A stretch of 64,000 nt of DNA, from assembly GCF_036170895.1 (NCBI RefSeq), contig NZ_CP108036.1, forward strand, positions 2,046,001 through 2,110,000, given 5' to 3'. The position numbers and the translations under genes were made by a program. Position 1 is the first letter of the stretch, and each line of letters starts with the position of its first letter. This stretch comes from Streptomyces erythrochromogenes (GTDB lineage: Bacteria; Actinomycetota; Actinomycetes; Streptomycetales; Streptomycetaceae). The notes under the pieces are model-generated. The model had not been told where the DNA came from. It saw only the letters and a program-made list of their open reading frames with translations, and did no database searches. Positions 17,059 to 25,951 of this stretch are shown here, piece after piece.

Positions 17059-17416
17059 GGTTGTCCCTGATTCTCATGAGCAGGTTGACGTCGGTGGTGT
17101 CGGAGGCCGCCAGGGGCGGCCGGTGGTTGATCAGCCCGCGGTCGGCGAGTTCGCCGAGGAGCAGCGTCATCGGCGTGAGGCGGATGTTCATCCGGGCCGC
17201 TATCTCCGCGACCGCGCGCCCGCCCGGCGGCGCGCACATCACGAGGATCTCCTGCCACTCGGTGGGCAGTCCCCCGTGCGCGTCGCCGGCGACCGCCGCC
17301 GTGATGGTGGTGTCCATGGTCAGGACGGTGTGCTCAGCGGCGGTACGGCCGTCGGTGAGGGCGTACAGCCGCGTACGGCGGCGGCTCGCGGGCTGTGGCG
17401 GCTCGTCCTGCGGCAT
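17045..17416 (-). CDS. cvnC: DUF742 protein CvnC
   Basis: 123 residues beginning PQDEPPQPASRRRTRLY. It has the DUF742 pattern: RLYALTDGRT, then WQEILVMCAPPGG and a winged-helix-like segment VAEIAARMNIRLTPMTLLL, ending near LINHRPP. In conservons this is the third component, probably an adaptor or DNA/protein-binding regulator. ATG 17416 shares one base with the TAA of cvnB (TAATG), so translation is coupled; the frame continues upstream only as shadow. Confidence 0.9.
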   Translation of the reverse strand: MPQDEPPQPASRRRTRLYALTDGRTAAEHTVLTMDTTITAAVAGDAHGGLPTEWQEILVMCAPPGGRAVAEIAARMNIRLTPMTLLLGELADRGLINHRPPLAASDTTDVNLLMRIRDNLARI

Positions 17417-17835
17417 TACGAGTTCGGCGCCTGGCCGCGCTCGGGGGTGCCCAGCCATTCGCCGAGCGCCTGCGCGGTGCGTACGGCCTCGCCGCCCAGC
17501 TCGCCGAGGCGCGCCTTGCGGGAGGTCACCACGATGAGCGTGCTGCCTTCACCGCACCCGACGATGCACAGGTACCTGTCGTCCATCTCGACGAGCTGGC
17601 GGATGACGCGGCCGCCGTCGATCTCCCGGGATATCGCCTTCATCGTGGAGGCGATGCCGGAGGCGGCGGCCGCCATGCGCTCGGCCTGGGGCTGGTCCAG
17701 CAGGTAGTCGCTGAGCCGGATGCCGTCGTTGGACAGGAGCACGGCTCCCTGGATGCCGGCGATCCTGCTCAGGTTGTTGTCGAGGACGCTGTAGATCGCG
17801 TCGTTGGATGCCGCGGTGTTCGATGAGGTGGTCAT
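17416..17835 (-). CDS. cvnB: Roadblock/LC7 protein CvnB
   Basis: 139 residues of the roadblock/LC7 fold: NLSRIAGIQGAVLLSNDGI, then ERMAAAASGIASTMKAISRE and LIVVTSRKARLGELGGE. Such proteins dimerise and act as GTPase-activating or docking partners for small GTPases, here CvnD. The ATG overlaps the cvnA stop (ATGA), fixing the start at 17835. Length and order are as expected for a complete conservon. Confidence 0.93.
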   Translation of the reverse strand: MTTSSNTAASNDAIYSVLDNNLSRIAGIQGAVLLSNDGIRLSDYLLDQPQAERMAAAASGIASTMKAISREIDGGRVIRQLVEMDDRYLCIVGCGEGSTLIVVTSRKARLGELGGEAVRTAQALGEWLGTPERGQAPNS

Positions 17836-20219
17836 GGCTGATCCCGTCGGAGCTCTTCTTCCACTGTCTGGGTCCCCTGTTCGTAGTCCGCCCAGGCGTC
17901 GGCGACCTCTTCGGGTGTCGCGGTGTCCTGGGGGACCTGTGATTCCGGCGCGTGGGGCGCGCGCAGTTCGTCGGCTATGTGGGTCTGCGGGACCCGCTCG
18001 GGGAGGGCCGGCCGCGCGAGGGCGGCCGCCGGGGCCGGCCGGGCCGCGAGTGCGGTGGCGGGCGCGTGCCGGGGCGTCTTGGTACGGCGGCTGGGCAGTC
18101 CGGCGCTCGTGTGCGCCACCGGCTCCGGCTCCGGCTCCGGCTCCGGCACGTGCTCGGGCTCGTGCTCCTCGGCGGGAGCGGGGGCGGGAGCGGCCTCGGC
18201 GGCAGGGGCCGCGGCCGGGGCCGATACCGCGCCCACGAGCGCGGGTTCGCGGTGGGCTGGCTCGCGGCGGGCGGGCTCGCGCGGGGTCTCCCCCTCGCTC
18301 GGCAGCAGCAGTTCCGCGGGCAGGACCACCACGGCGCAGGTGCCCCCGTACACCGAGCGGCGCAGGGTGACCGTGGCGCCGAGCTGGTCGGCGAGGTGGC
18401 CCACGACGAACAGGCCGAGCCGGTGGGCGTTCTGCGCGAGGACGGAGTACGGCGGAGCCTGGTGCAGGCGCCCGTTCATCTCCTCGTACCGCTCGGGGGT
18501 GACCCTCGGGCCGCGGTCCTCGATCTCGACCGACAGGCCGTCCGCGACCAGTTCGGCGCGGATGACCACCTTGGACTTCGGCGGGGAGAACCGGGTGGCG
18601 TTGTCCAGCAGCTCGGCCAGCAGGTGGCTGATCTGGCTGATGGCGCTCGGCTCCACGCTGGTCTCGTCCAGGGCCTGCCGCTCGATGCGCCGGAAGTCCT
18701 CGACCTCCGCGGCGGCTTCGCGCAGCAGGTCGGCGACGCGCATGGGCTCGGTGTGCGGGTCGGGGACCTCGCCGCCCGCCAGGATCAGGAGGTTCTCGAT
18801 CTGCCGCCGCATGCCGACCGTCAGCTGGTCGGACCGCATCAGCTGGGCGAGCAGGGCCTCGTCGTGGCCGAAGGTGTCCTGGAGGTCCTCGGTGAGGCTC
18901 AGCTGGCGGCTCACGAGGTTTCCGGTGCGCGAGGCGATGCCCGAGGCGAACAGGCCGAACCCGTGGCGCTCGGCGGCGAGCCGGCGGTGGCCGTCCACCG
19001 ACACGGCGACGGCCCGGGCGAACGCGTCGCTGATGCGGCCGACCTCGTCCCGGTCCCCGCTCACGGCCGGCAGGGCCTCCGGGTCCACGGTCTGTCCGCG
19101 CTGGAGCCGGGCGACGACGTCCGGGAGGGTCTGCTCGGCCACGGTCACCGTGCGTTCGTGCAGGTCGTGCAGGCGGCGGAGGACCGACCGGGTCGTGAAC
19201 ACGACCACGACGACGACGGCCAGCAGCCCGCCGCCGCTGCCGGCTATCAGCCAGGCGACCTCGGCCTGCAGCTCCGCGGCCTTGGCCTCGCCGCGGGCGA
19301 GCACCGAACGCGCCAGGTCGATGTTGAGCGTGGTCATCTGCACGGAGAAGTTGGCGTGCGCGGACGACCAGCCGCTCACCTCGCCGGGGAGTTTGATGCC
19401 CGAGACGGTGTCCTTGTGCCCGGAGAGGACCGCGTTCTCGATGCGCGTCTTCTCCTGCCAGTCCTCGGAGCCGACGACCCGCTCGTAGAACCGCTCGTCC
19501 CGCGCCGTCAGGTGCGGCACGATCAGGGCTTCGTGCAGGTAGCGCTGGGCTCCCAGGGAGCTGACGAACTGGTCGTAGCCGACGAAGCTCAGCTCTCCGG
19601 ACGGCCCGGCGAGGGCCAGGACGGTGTCCTCGCGCGCGACCATCTCGGTGGCCTGGAGCATCGAGACCACGGGGCGGCTCGCCTGGGCGAGTTCGGCGTC
19701 CTCCGCGTGGCTGAACTCCTGCTGGTAGACCTGGATGACCTTGCCGATGACCTCGGAGTAGTAGGCGAGGGTGCTGTCGGCGGCGCCGCTGCGGGTGTCC
19801 GCGCGCTGGCGGTAGGCGGCCAGTTTTTCGAGCTGCCGGGTCACTTCCGTGAAGGACCGCGAGGGATCGTCGGCGAGCACGCGGAACTCGGCGGCGGCGG
19901 AGTCCGTGGCGGCGCGCCGTACGCGCAGTTCGCCCTCGGACCCGGCGGTGCCCGCCCACAGGGAGGCGGTCGCCGTCCGCTCCGCCTGCATGTCGACCAT
20001 CAGCGTGTAGAGCGGGGCTCCGACCCGCTCGGCGGCCTCCACGTCGGCCCGCAGTTGGGCCGACTGCTCCAGCAACCGTTGCGCGGACACCGTGACTTGG
20101 GTGCCCATCGCCACGGTGGGGACCACTGCCAGCCAGATGAGGAGGGTGCGCAGGCGCACGTTGCGCCACCGACGCGGCGTCGACTTCCCTCTTACGCCTT
20201 CGGGTTCTATGGGAGACAT
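17832..20219 (-). CDS. cvnA: Conservon sensor histidine kinase-like CvnA
   Basis: 795 residues, membrane-bound. A transmembrane segment near residues 21-37 (LLIWLAVVPTVAMG), an extracytoplasmic nitrate-sensor-like helical domain to about residue 290, a second membrane span (GGGLLAVVVVVVFTT), a HAMP-like region, then a kinase-type core. The ATPase domain shows the N-box LLAELLDNATRFSPP and the G-box regions EIEDRGPRVT and RLGLFVVGHLA. No canonical H-box phosphoacceptor (HELRTP type) was seen, as usual for CvnA. A Pro/Glu/Ala-rich tail, including a PEPEPEPEP run, ends the protein. ATG 20219 has GAGGA five bases upstream. It heads cvnABCD, facing the lipid cluster tail-to-tail. Confidence 0.92.
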   Translation of the reverse strand: MSPIEPEGVRGKSTPRRWRNVRLRTLLIWLAVVPTVAMGTQVTVSAQRLLEQSAQLRADVEAAERVGAPLYTLMVDMQAERTATASLWAGTAGSEGELRVRRAATDSAAAEFRVLADDPSRSFTEVTRQLEKLAAYRQRADTRSGAADSTLAYYSEVIGKVIQVYQQEFSHAEDAELAQASRPVVSMLQATEMVAREDTVLALAGPSGELSFVGYDQFVSSLGAQRYLHEALIVPHLTARDERFYERVVGSEDWQEKTRIENAVLSGHKDTVSGIKLPGEVSGWSSAHANFSVQMTTLNIDLARSVLARGEAKAAELQAEVAWLIAGSGGGLLAVVVVVVFTTRSVLRRLHDLHERTVTVAEQTLPDVVARLQRGQTVDPEALPAVSGDRDEVGRISDAFARAVAVSVDGHRRLAAERHGFGLFASGIASRTGNLVSRQLSLTEDLQDTFGHDEALLAQLMRSDQLTVGMRRQIENLLILAGGEVPDPHTEPMRVADLLREAAAEVEDFRRIERQALDETSVEPSAISQISHLLAELLDNATRFSPPKSKVVIRAELVADGLSVEIEDRGPRVTPERYEEMNGRLHQAPPYSVLAQNAHRLGLFVVGHLADQLGATVTLRRSVYGGTCAVVVLPAELLLPSEGETPREPARREPAHREPALVGAVSAPAAAPAAEAAPAPAPAEEHEPEHVPEPEPEPEPVAHTSAGLPSRRTKTPRHAPATALAARPAPAAALARPALPERVPQTHIADELRAPHAPESQVPQDTATPEEVADAWADYEQGTQTVEEELRRDQP

Positions 20220-20589
20220 CGGTCCTCGGGAGCGGGGGCGTGGGGACGTCAAGGATGGCCGAACGGCCGGACCGGGCACGGCACTGCAGAGGGGACGGCC
20301 ACAACCGGTCTGGTTGTGACGGGATGTGAGGGGCCGATCATAACCAGACAGACGGAAGAAACGGATAGGTGTCTTCACACGCCGGCCGTGCTATCTCCGT
20401 CGGATCACCCCAGGCCAGAGACCGGATCGGAATCGAACCGCGACGTCCTCGACACCATCCCCGTCCGGTTCCGGCCAGCAGCCCCTCCGCTCGCACCGGG
20501 CAGGGGGCGGGGTGACGATGGAAGAACGGTCCTCGCGGCCCGCGCCGTGCGGCCCGCGGCCTCCCGTTTCCTCCCGGTAAGGAAGACTC
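20220..20589. other. Divergent intergenic region of cvnA and a small secreted protein
   Basis: 370 bases with no supported gene. It holds an inverted-repeat group at 20301-20350 (separate entry) in an AT-richer patch (20335-20375) likely to carry the cvnA promoter. A GGTAAGGAAG ribosome-binding site precedes the gene at 20590. The remaining sequence is GC-rich and featureless by eye. Confidence 0.5.
20301..20350. promoter_or_regulatory. Inverted repeats in the cvnA upstream region
   Basis: ACAACC (20301-20306) and GGTTGT (20312-20317) form a 6-base inverted repeat with a 5-base gap. GTCTGGTT (20308-20315) is also repeated in reverse as AACCAGAC at 20343-20350. This could be a cooperative operator upstream of cvnA, about 80-130 bases from its start. 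Confidence 0.35.
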
Positions 20590-20913
20590 ATGAACCGGCG
20601 CACACGGCTCCTCGTCCTCGGCCCCCTCGTGGCCGCCTCGTTCGTCGCCGCCCCCGCCGCCCTCGCGGCGGTCCCGCACACCCCGCCGGCCGCCGTCCCG
20701 GCCGCGACGTGTTCGACCTCCGGGGTCCTCGAGAACGGCAAGGTGCACCTGTCCGGCGGAGGCTTCACCCCGGGCCCGGCCTACGTGTACGGGTCGGCCG
20801 GCTTCGGCGGGACGGTCGAGATCGCCCAGAACGGCGGCTTCCAGGTCATGAACGTGCCGCCCGGCCAGTACAGCGTCCGCCAGGGCGGCGAACTGACCCA
20901 GTGCAGCGGCTGA
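20590..20913 (+). CDS. Small secreted protein
   Basis: 107 residues, not matched to a known family. A clear Sec signal peptide (RRTRLLVLGPLVAASFVAAP, with AALA before the likely cut near residue 27) is followed by about 80 mature residues. Two cysteines, in AATCSTSG and at the end in TQCSG, could form one disulfide. Gly-rich beta-like segments (HLSGGGFTPG, YGSAGFGGTVEI) suggest a small immunoglobulin-like or carbohydrate-binding fold. The ribosome-binding site AAGGAAG just upstream fixes the ATG. It stands alone, ended by a strong hairpin. Confidence 0.75.
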   Translation: MNRRTRLLVLGPLVAASFVAAPAALAAVPHTPPAAVPAATCSTSGVLENGKVHLSGGGFTPGPAYVYGSAGFGGTVEIAQNGGFQVMNVPPGQYSVRQGGELTQCSG

Positions 20914-20924
20914 GCGCGCACAGG

Positions 20925-20965
20925 GGTGGGCCCTCCCGGCCCGCACGGGGCCGGGAGGGCCCACC
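20925..20965. terminator. Hairpin terminator between the secreted protein and msrB
   Basis: A perfect 17-bp GC-rich stem (20925-20941 with 20949-20965) with a 7-base loop and no T run. It lies between two convergent genes and can act in both directions, as is usual for Streptomyces terminators. Confidence 0.8.
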
Positions 20966-21021
20966 GATGTCCTGTGCGGTCTGTACAGCCCGAGCGGCCC
21001 TGAACCGTCCTGGCCTGGAGG

Positions 21022-21435
21022 TCAGCCCGCGTCCGGGGCCGGGGTCAGGCGCAGCGAGATGCTGTTGATGCAGTACCGCTGGTCCGTGGGCGTCGGGTAG
21101 CCCTCGCCCTCGAAGACGTGGCCCAGGTGGGAGCCGCACTTCGCGCAGCGGACCTCGGTGCGGACCATGCCGTGCGAGGTGTCGGCGAGCAGCTCGACGG
21201 CGTCGGTGTCCTTCGGGTCGAAGAAGGACGGCCAGCCGCAGTGCGAGTCGAACTTCTCCGAGGAGCGGAACAGCTCGGCCCCGCAGGCGCGGCAGGAGTA
21301 GACGCCCTCCGTCTTGGTGTCGGTGTACTCACCGCGGAAGGCCGGCTCGGTGCCGGCGAGGCGCAGCACCTGGTATTCGGACGGGGTCAGCTCCGCCTGC
21401 CACTGCTCGTCCGTCTTCTCGACCTCGTACGACAT
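21022..21435 (-). CDS. msrB: Peptide-methionine (R)-S-oxide reductase
   Basis: 137 residues, the normal MsrB length. The two zinc-binding CxxC pairs are visible in YSCRACGAELF and VRCAKCGSHLGH, and the catalytic cysteine lies in QRYCINSISL. The enzyme repairs the R form of methionine sulfoxide in oxidised proteins using thioredoxin. It is cytoplasmic, with no signal peptide. It lies 23 bases after murC on the same strand and probably shares its transcript. Confidence 0.96.
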   Translation of the reverse strand: MSYEVEKTDEQWQAELTPSEYQVLRLAGTEPAFRGEYTDTKTEGVYSCRACGAELFRSSEKFDSHCGWPSFFDPKDTDAVELLADTSHGMVRTEVRCAKCGSHLGHVFEGEGYPTPTDQRYCINSISLRLTPAPDAG

Positions 21436-21458
21436 GACTCTTCCGCTCCCTCGTTCCG

Positions 21459-22856
21459 TCAGCTCGAAAGGCGGGCGAGGATGGCCGGACCGAGGTCCGT
21501 GACATCTCCCGCGCCCATGGTGAGAACGAGATCGCCGGGCTTGGCCATTCCCGCGATGACGTCGGCGACGGCCGCCTTGTCGTGCTCGGCGGTGACGTCG
21601 GCGCCCGCGGCCCGGGCGGCAGCGATGATGATGTCGCTGGTCACGCCGGGGATCGGGTCCTCGCGGGCGGGGTAGATGTCCAGGACGACGGAGGCGTCGG
21701 CGAGGGCCAGCGCCTGGCCCATCTCCTTGCCCAGCTCCTGGGTGCGGGAGAACAGGTGCGGCTGGAAGACGACCAGGATGCGGGAGTCGCCGGCGGCTCC
21801 GCGGATGGCCTCCAGGTCGGCGTTCATCTCGGTGGGGTGGTGCGCGTAGGAGTCGATGACCTGCACGCCGGCGGCTTCGCCCTTGAGCTGGAGGCGGCGC
21901 TTGACGCCGGTGTACTTGCCGAGCGCGGAGGCCAGGTTGTGCGCGGGGATGCCGAGGGCCACGCCCGCGGCGAGGGCCGCGACGGCGTTGTGCGCGTAGT
22001 GGCGGCCGGGGACGGAGACGGTGAAGGTGAGCATCCGGCCGTCCAGGACCACGGTGACCTCGCTGGTCAGGCCACGCGGGGTGATCTTGGTGATCCGGAT
22101 GTCGGCGCCCTCCTCCTCGCCGTACGTCACGACGGTCAGGCCCTCCTTGCCCGCGACGCGGCGGGCGATCTCGGCGGCGCCCTCCTGGCCGTGGGCGACG
22201 ACCAGGGTGCCACCGGGCACGACCTTGCCGACGAAGGTCTCGAAGGACTCGTAGATCTCCTCGATCGACGCGTAGTTCGCGTGGTGGTCGAGCTCCGCGT
22301 TGAGGATGATCGCGACCTGCGGGGTGTACTTGTGGAACGTGCGGTCGCTCTCGTCGGCCTCGGCCACGAAGATGTCGCCCTCGCCGTGGTGGGCGTTGGA
22401 GCCCGGGGCGTCCAGGTCGCCGCCGATGGCGTAGGAGGGGTCCAGGCCCAGGGCCGAGAGGGAGACCGCCAGCATCGAGGTGGTCGTGGTCTTGCCGTGC
22501 GTACCGGCGACGGCGATCGGGCGCAGTCCGTCCATCAGCGCGGCGAGGGCGTCGGAGCGGTGCACGACGGGGATGCCGAGCTCTGCGGCGCGGGCCAGCT
22601 CGGGGTTGTCGGCGCGGATGGCGCTGGAGACGACCACGCAGGTGGAGTCGGCGGCGAGGTTGCCGGCCGCGTGCCCGCCGTGGACCGTGACGCCGTGGGC
22701 GCGCAGCGCCTCGGCGGTCTCGGAGTCGCCGCGGGCGTCACTGCCGGCGACCTTCCCTCCGCGCTGGGCCAGGATCTTCGCGATGCCGGACATTCCGGCG
22801 CCGCCGATGCCGATGAAGTGGGGCCGTTCCATGGCGGTCGGCAGGCCGGGCTTCAT
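21459..22856 (-). CDS. murC: UDP-N-acetylmuramate--L-alanine ligase
   Basis: 465 residues. MurC adds L-alanine to UDP-MurNAc with ATP, the first amino acid of the peptidoglycan stem. The N-terminal Rossmann motif HFIGIGGAGMSGIA, the ATP-binding loop VAGTHGKTTTTS, the metal-binding region VAEADESD and the substrate motif DSYAHHPTE all fit. Unusually for bacteria, it lies outside the dcw cluster, which is common in Streptomyces. It is preceded by a USP-like gene (58 bases) and followed by msrB. The ATG at 22856 is used; a second Met lies eight residues on. Confidence 0.97.
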   Translation of the reverse strand: MKPGLPTAMERPHFIGIGGAGMSGIAKILAQRGGKVAGSDARGDSETAEALRAHGVTVHGGHAAGNLAADSTCVVVSSAIRADNPELARAAELGIPVVHRSDALAALMDGLRPIAVAGTHGKTTTTSMLAVSLSALGLDPSYAIGGDLDAPGSNAHHGEGDIFVAEADESDRTFHKYTPQVAIILNAELDHHANYASIEEIYESFETFVGKVVPGGTLVVAHGQEGAAEIARRVAGKEGLTVVTYGEEEGADIRITKITPRGLTSEVTVVLDGRMLTFTVSVPGRHYAHNAVAALAAGVALGIPAHNLASALGKYTGVKRRLQLKGEAAGVQVIDSYAHHPTEMNADLEAIRGAAGDSRILVVFQPHLFSRTQELGKEMGQALALADASVVLDIYPAREDPIPGVTSDIIIAAARAAGADVTAEHDKAAVADVIAGMAKPGDLVLTMGAGDVTDLGPAILARLSS

Positions 22857-22914
22857 TCAGGTCGCTCCAGGATCGAGTGCGGTGCTTGTGTGCGTCGGGC
22901 TCTGGGGCCCAAGC

Positions 22915-23382
22915 CTATTCGTTGTGGGCGAAGAGCTTGAGCACGGGAACGCCGACCTTGTGGCGCGCCCGGGAGGCCCAGTCCCGGTGGAAGAACTCCT
23001 CCACGAAGTGCGGGGAGGTCAGGACGATCACCTCGTCGGCCCCGGTCTCGTCCACGACCGACTGCAGCTTGTCGAGCGGATGCTTCTCGACGATCTGCCC
23101 GACGGCCTTGGCGCCCTTCTGGCGCAGGGCGTTCAGGGAGTGCGCGAGGGCGTGCGCGGCGGGGCCGAGCGCGTCCTCGCCCTCGGGTTCGTCACCCTCA
23201 CGGATGGCCTCGGGGAGCTCACCGAGCGCTACGTCGTCGATGGCGCGCAGCAGTCGGTCCTGGTCGCCCCGGGGTTGCATGAGGACGACGAAGGAGACCG
23301 GGTCGTCTCCGTGGAGGCTGGTGACGAAGTCCACGTCCACCGTGGTCAGCGGCTGCTCGATCATCAATACGCTCGTGAACAC
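22915..23382 (-). CDS. Universal-stress-like protein of unknown function
   Basis: 155 residues. Homologous Streptomyces genes are sometimes labelled indole-3-glycerol phosphate synthase, but no TrpC motif is seen here. The C-terminal half (ADEVIVLTSPHFVEEFFH, then ASRARHKVGVPVLKLF) has the spacing of USP/nucleotide-binding folds. GTG 23382 is preferred to the ATG six codons upstream because GGAGAGGG lies five bases before it. It sits between a RibD-like gene and murC. No reaction is assigned. Confidence 0.7.
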   Translation of the reverse strand: MFTSVLMIEQPLTTVDVDFVTSLHGDDPVSFVVLMQPRGDQDRLLRAIDDVALGELPEAIREGDEPEGEDALGPAAHALAHSLNALRQKGAKAVGQIVEKHPLDKLQSVVDETGADEVIVLTSPHFVEEFFHRDWASRARHKVGVPVLKLFAHNE

Positions 23383-23517
23383 GGACGCCCTCTCCTTCAT
23401 GGGCCGAGGCCGGCCGGCCGGCCCCTGCGGAAACCATCCTGCCCCGCTCTCGCACGGGGCCTGCGCAGGTATATGTGCCCAGCGGAAGCAAAGCGGAACG
23501 GGAAATTCCGCCCCTTG

Positions 23518-24300
23518 TCAGATCCGACGGTAGCTCGTGAACAGGAACCCGGCCTCCTCCAGGACGCAGGCGGGCGCGAGCCGGTGCGGAACGGTGACGG
23601 ATGGGCCTCCGGCGATGCGCTGGGCGCCGCCCGCCGTGAGCGTCGGGGAGATCGTCAGGCACAGCTCGTCCAGCACGTCGGCCGCCACGAACTGGCCCAG
23701 CAGCCGGGGCCCGCCCTCGGTGAGCTGGCGGCGCAGCCCGCGCGCGGCGAGCTCCCGCACGGCCCGGGCCGCGTCCACGGCCGCACCCTCGCCGGCCACC
23801 ACCACCTCGGCGCCGGCGGCCTCCGCCTCGGCCACCCGGTCGGAGGGCGCGACGGCGCCGGTGACCACCAGGGTCGGCACCAGCGGGGAGGTGAACAGGG
23901 GCAGGGAGAAGTCCAGGTCCATGCTCGCGGTGACCACCGCGATGGCGGGGGCCGGGCCCTGTCCCGCGGCCTCGCGGCGGGCCGCGAAGGCCTCCCGGGC
24001 GCGGGCCGGGCGGTAGCCCTCCTGGCGAACCGTTTCCGCGCCGACGACCACCACGTCGGCCAGCGCTCGCAGGGTGCCGAAGATACGCATGTCGGTCTCG
24101 CCGGAGATGGGCTGCGAGCGGCCTTCGTGCTGGGCGGCGCCGTCCAGGGTGGAGACCATGTTGGCCCGCAGCCAGCGGCCGTCCGCCGCCAGGGCGGGGT
24201 ACGCGTAGGCGTCCGCGAGCTCGTCGAGCGACCACTCCCGGTCCGCCCCGTCCTGGCTCCGGGCTGGTGTCTGATCGGTCACAGGGAACAGGCGTCGCAT
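23518..24300 (-). CDS. RibD C-terminal-type pyrimidine reductase
   Basis: 260 residues with the dihydrofolate-reductase-like fold of the RibD reductase domain. WLRANMVSTLDGAA at about residues 44-57 is the substrate/NADPH-binding strand, DVVVVGAETVRQEGY the next, and QLTEGGPRLLGQF the conserved Gly-rich loop. RibD reduces the ribosyl group of a riboflavin precursor, but no riboflavin genes are near, and such stand-alone proteins may act on other pyrimidines. It is divergent from zapE with 36 bases between the starts. Confidence 0.85.
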   Translation of the reverse strand: MRRLFPVTDQTPARSQDGADREWSLDELADAYAYPALAADGRWLRANMVSTLDGAAQHEGRSQPISGETDMRIFGTLRALADVVVVGAETVRQEGYRPARAREAFAARREAAGQGPAPAIAVVTASMDLDFSLPLFTSPLVPTLVVTGAVAPSDRVAEAEAAGAEVVVAGEGAAVDAARAVRELAARGLRRQLTEGGPRLLGQFVAADVLDELCLTISPTLTAGGAQRIAGGPSVTVPHRLAPACVLEEAGFLFTSYRRI

Positions 24301-24322
24301 CGGTGCAGTGTGCCACGCCCCG

Positions 24323-24328
24323 TAGAGT
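24323..24328 (+). promoter_or_regulatory. -10 element of zapE
   Basis: TAGAGT lies 8 bases before the GTG at 24337. That spacing would put the transcript start at or next to the start codon, giving a leaderless mRNA, common in Streptomyces. No good -35 match was found. Confidence 0.5.
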
Positions 24329-24336
24329 TAAGGGCT

Positions 24337-25440
24337 GTGTCGACATCACTCTCCACCTCCGGTTACACCTCCGGCCGGCCCCCGATAGCCGACGCCGGGC
24401 CGCAGGCCCTGTGCGCGCGCGAGCCGCGGGTTCCCGCCGAACGGCTGGTGGCCGAGATGGTGCCGCCGCCGCGGTTCGACTCCGTCCGCTTCGACACCTA
24501 CAACCTCGACCCGGCCCAGCCGAGCCAGGCCGAGGCCGTCACCGTGCTGAGCGGCTTCGCCGCGGGCCTGGGCGGGGCGCACGCGAGCGGCTCGGGCAAG
24601 AAGCGCTGGTTCTCCAAGAAGCCGGCGGCTCCCGCCGCGCCCCGCGGGGTCTACCTCGACGGCGGCTACGGCGTCGGCAAGACGCACCTGCTCGCCTCCC
24701 TGTGGCACGCCACCCCGGCCGAGCCCGCGCTCAAGGCCTTCGGCACCTTCGTGGAGCTCACGAACCTGGTGGGCGCGCTCGGCTTCCAGCAGACCGTGCA
24801 GACCCTGGGCGGGCACAGGCTGCTGTGCATCGACGAGTTCGAACTGGACGACCCGGGCGACACCGTGCTGGTGTCCTCCCTGCTCAGCCGCCTCGTCGAG
24901 CAGGGCGTGGCGCTGGCCGCCACCTCCAACACGCTGCCCGGCAAGCTCGGCGAGGGCCGCTTCGCCGCCGCCGACTTCCTGCGGGAGATCCAGGGGCTGT
25001 CGGCGCACTTCCGGCCGCTGCGGATCGACGGCCAGGACTACCGCCACCGCGGCCTGCCGGAGGCCCCGGCGCCGTTCTCGGACGAGCAGGTCACCAAGGC
25101 CGCGTACGCGACCGAGGGCGCGAGCCTGGACGACTTCCCCGGCCTGCTGGAACACCTGGCCCGGGTGCACCCGAGCCGGTACGGCGCGCTGACCGACGGG
25201 ATCACGGCCGTCTGCCTGACCGACGTCGGCCCGGTGCCGGACCAGTCCACGGCGCTGCGGCTGGTGGTCCTCGCCGACCGGCTGTACGACCGCGAGGTCC
25301 CGGTCCTGGCCTCCGGGGTCCCCTTCGACAAGCTGTTCAGTGAGGACATGCTGAACGGCGGCTATCGGAAGAAGTACTTCCGCGCCATATCGCGGCTCAC
25401 CGCGCTGGCGCGCGACGCGAAACCCCTGGTGTCCCAGTAG
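24337..25440 (+). CDS. zapE: AFG1-like ATPase, cell division protein ZapE
   Basis: 367 residues. Walker A is DGGYGVGKTHLLAS at about residues 107-120, Walker B is LLCIDEFELDDPG, and AATSNTLPG gives the sensor. The AFG1/ZapE family forms ATPases that in E. coli act on the Z-ring; in mitochondria Afg1 helps protein quality control. The role in a filamentous bacterium is not known. A 25-residue insert ASGSGKKRWFSKKPAAP before Walker A is basic and low-complexity. The GTG start is supported by the -10 box. The OsmC gene follows on the same strand after 65 bases. Confidence 0.88.
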   Translation: MSTSLSTSGYTSGRPPIADAGPQALCAREPRVPAERLVAEMVPPPRFDSVRFDTYNLDPAQPSQAEAVTVLSGFAAGLGGAHASGSGKKRWFSKKPAAPAAPRGVYLDGGYGVGKTHLLASLWHATPAEPALKAFGTFVELTNLVGALGFQQTVQTLGGHRLLCIDEFELDDPGDTVLVSSLLSRLVEQGVALAATSNTLPGKLGEGRFAAADFLREIQGLSAHFRPLRIDGQDYRHRGLPEAPAPFSDEQVTKAAYATEGASLDDFPGLLEHLARVHPSRYGALTDGITAVCLTDVGPVPDQSTALRLVVLADRLYDREVPVLASGVPFDKLFSEDMLNGGYRKKYFRAISRLTALARDAKPLVSQ

Positions 25441-25505
25441 GTTTGGGAGCGCCGGGCACCCCTCGGGGAGCCCGGCCGTTTCCCACCATCTGCGAAGGGA
25501 CCACC

Positions 25506-25931
25506 ATGGCCACCACGCGTCACGCGCACACCGTCTGGGAAGGCGACCTGCTGAAGGGCAAGGGCGTCGTCAGCCTCGACTCCTCGGGCATCGGTTCGTA
25601 CGACGTCTCCTGGCCCGCGCGCTCCGAGGCCGCGAACGGCAAGACCAGCCCCGAAGAGCTGATCGCCGCCGCCCACTCCAGCTGCTACTCGATGGCGCTC
25701 TCCCACGGCCTCGCGGGCGCGGGCACCCCGCCCACCCGCCTGGAGACCAAGGCCGACGTCACCTTCCAGCCGGGTGAGGGCATCACGGGCATCCACCTGT
25801 CCGTCGAGGGCACGGTCCCGGGGCTGGACGAGGCCGCCTTCGCCGCCGCCGCCGAGGACGCCAAGAAGAACTGCCCGGTGAGCCAGGCCCTGACGGGCAC
25901 CACGATCACCCTGAGCGCCAAGCTCGTCTGA
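25506..25931 (+). CDS. OsmC family peroxiredoxin
   Basis: 141 residues, the usual OsmC/Ohr length. The two redox cysteines are in AAHSSCYSMALSHGL and KKNCPVSQALTG, and the glutamate of the active site lies in SPEELIAA. OsmC proteins reduce organic hydroperoxides with dihydrolipoamide or a similar thiol. The ATG at 25506 has GAAGGGA upstream; the longer open frame is not needed. It follows zapE by 65 bases and ends before a strong bidirectional hairpin. Confidence 0.92.
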   Translation: MATTRHAHTVWEGDLLKGKGVVSLDSSGIGSYDVSWPARSEAANGKTSPEELIAAAHSSCYSMALSHGLAGAGTPPTRLETKADVTFQPGEGITGIHLSVEGTVPGLDEAAFAAAAEDAKKNCPVSQALTGTTITLSAKLV

Positions 25932-25951
25932 CCGCGGGACCACGCGATCAC

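Noticed and set aside
17952..21068. A plus-strand open frame of over 1000 codons across cvnA
   Set aside because: It is antisense to cvnA, which has clear sensor and ATPase motifs, and its protein has no recognisable domain.
22915..23382. Indole-3-glycerol phosphate synthase
   Set aside because: Length and sequence lack the TrpC barrel and catalytic lysines; similar genes are named so in some databases, probably by error.
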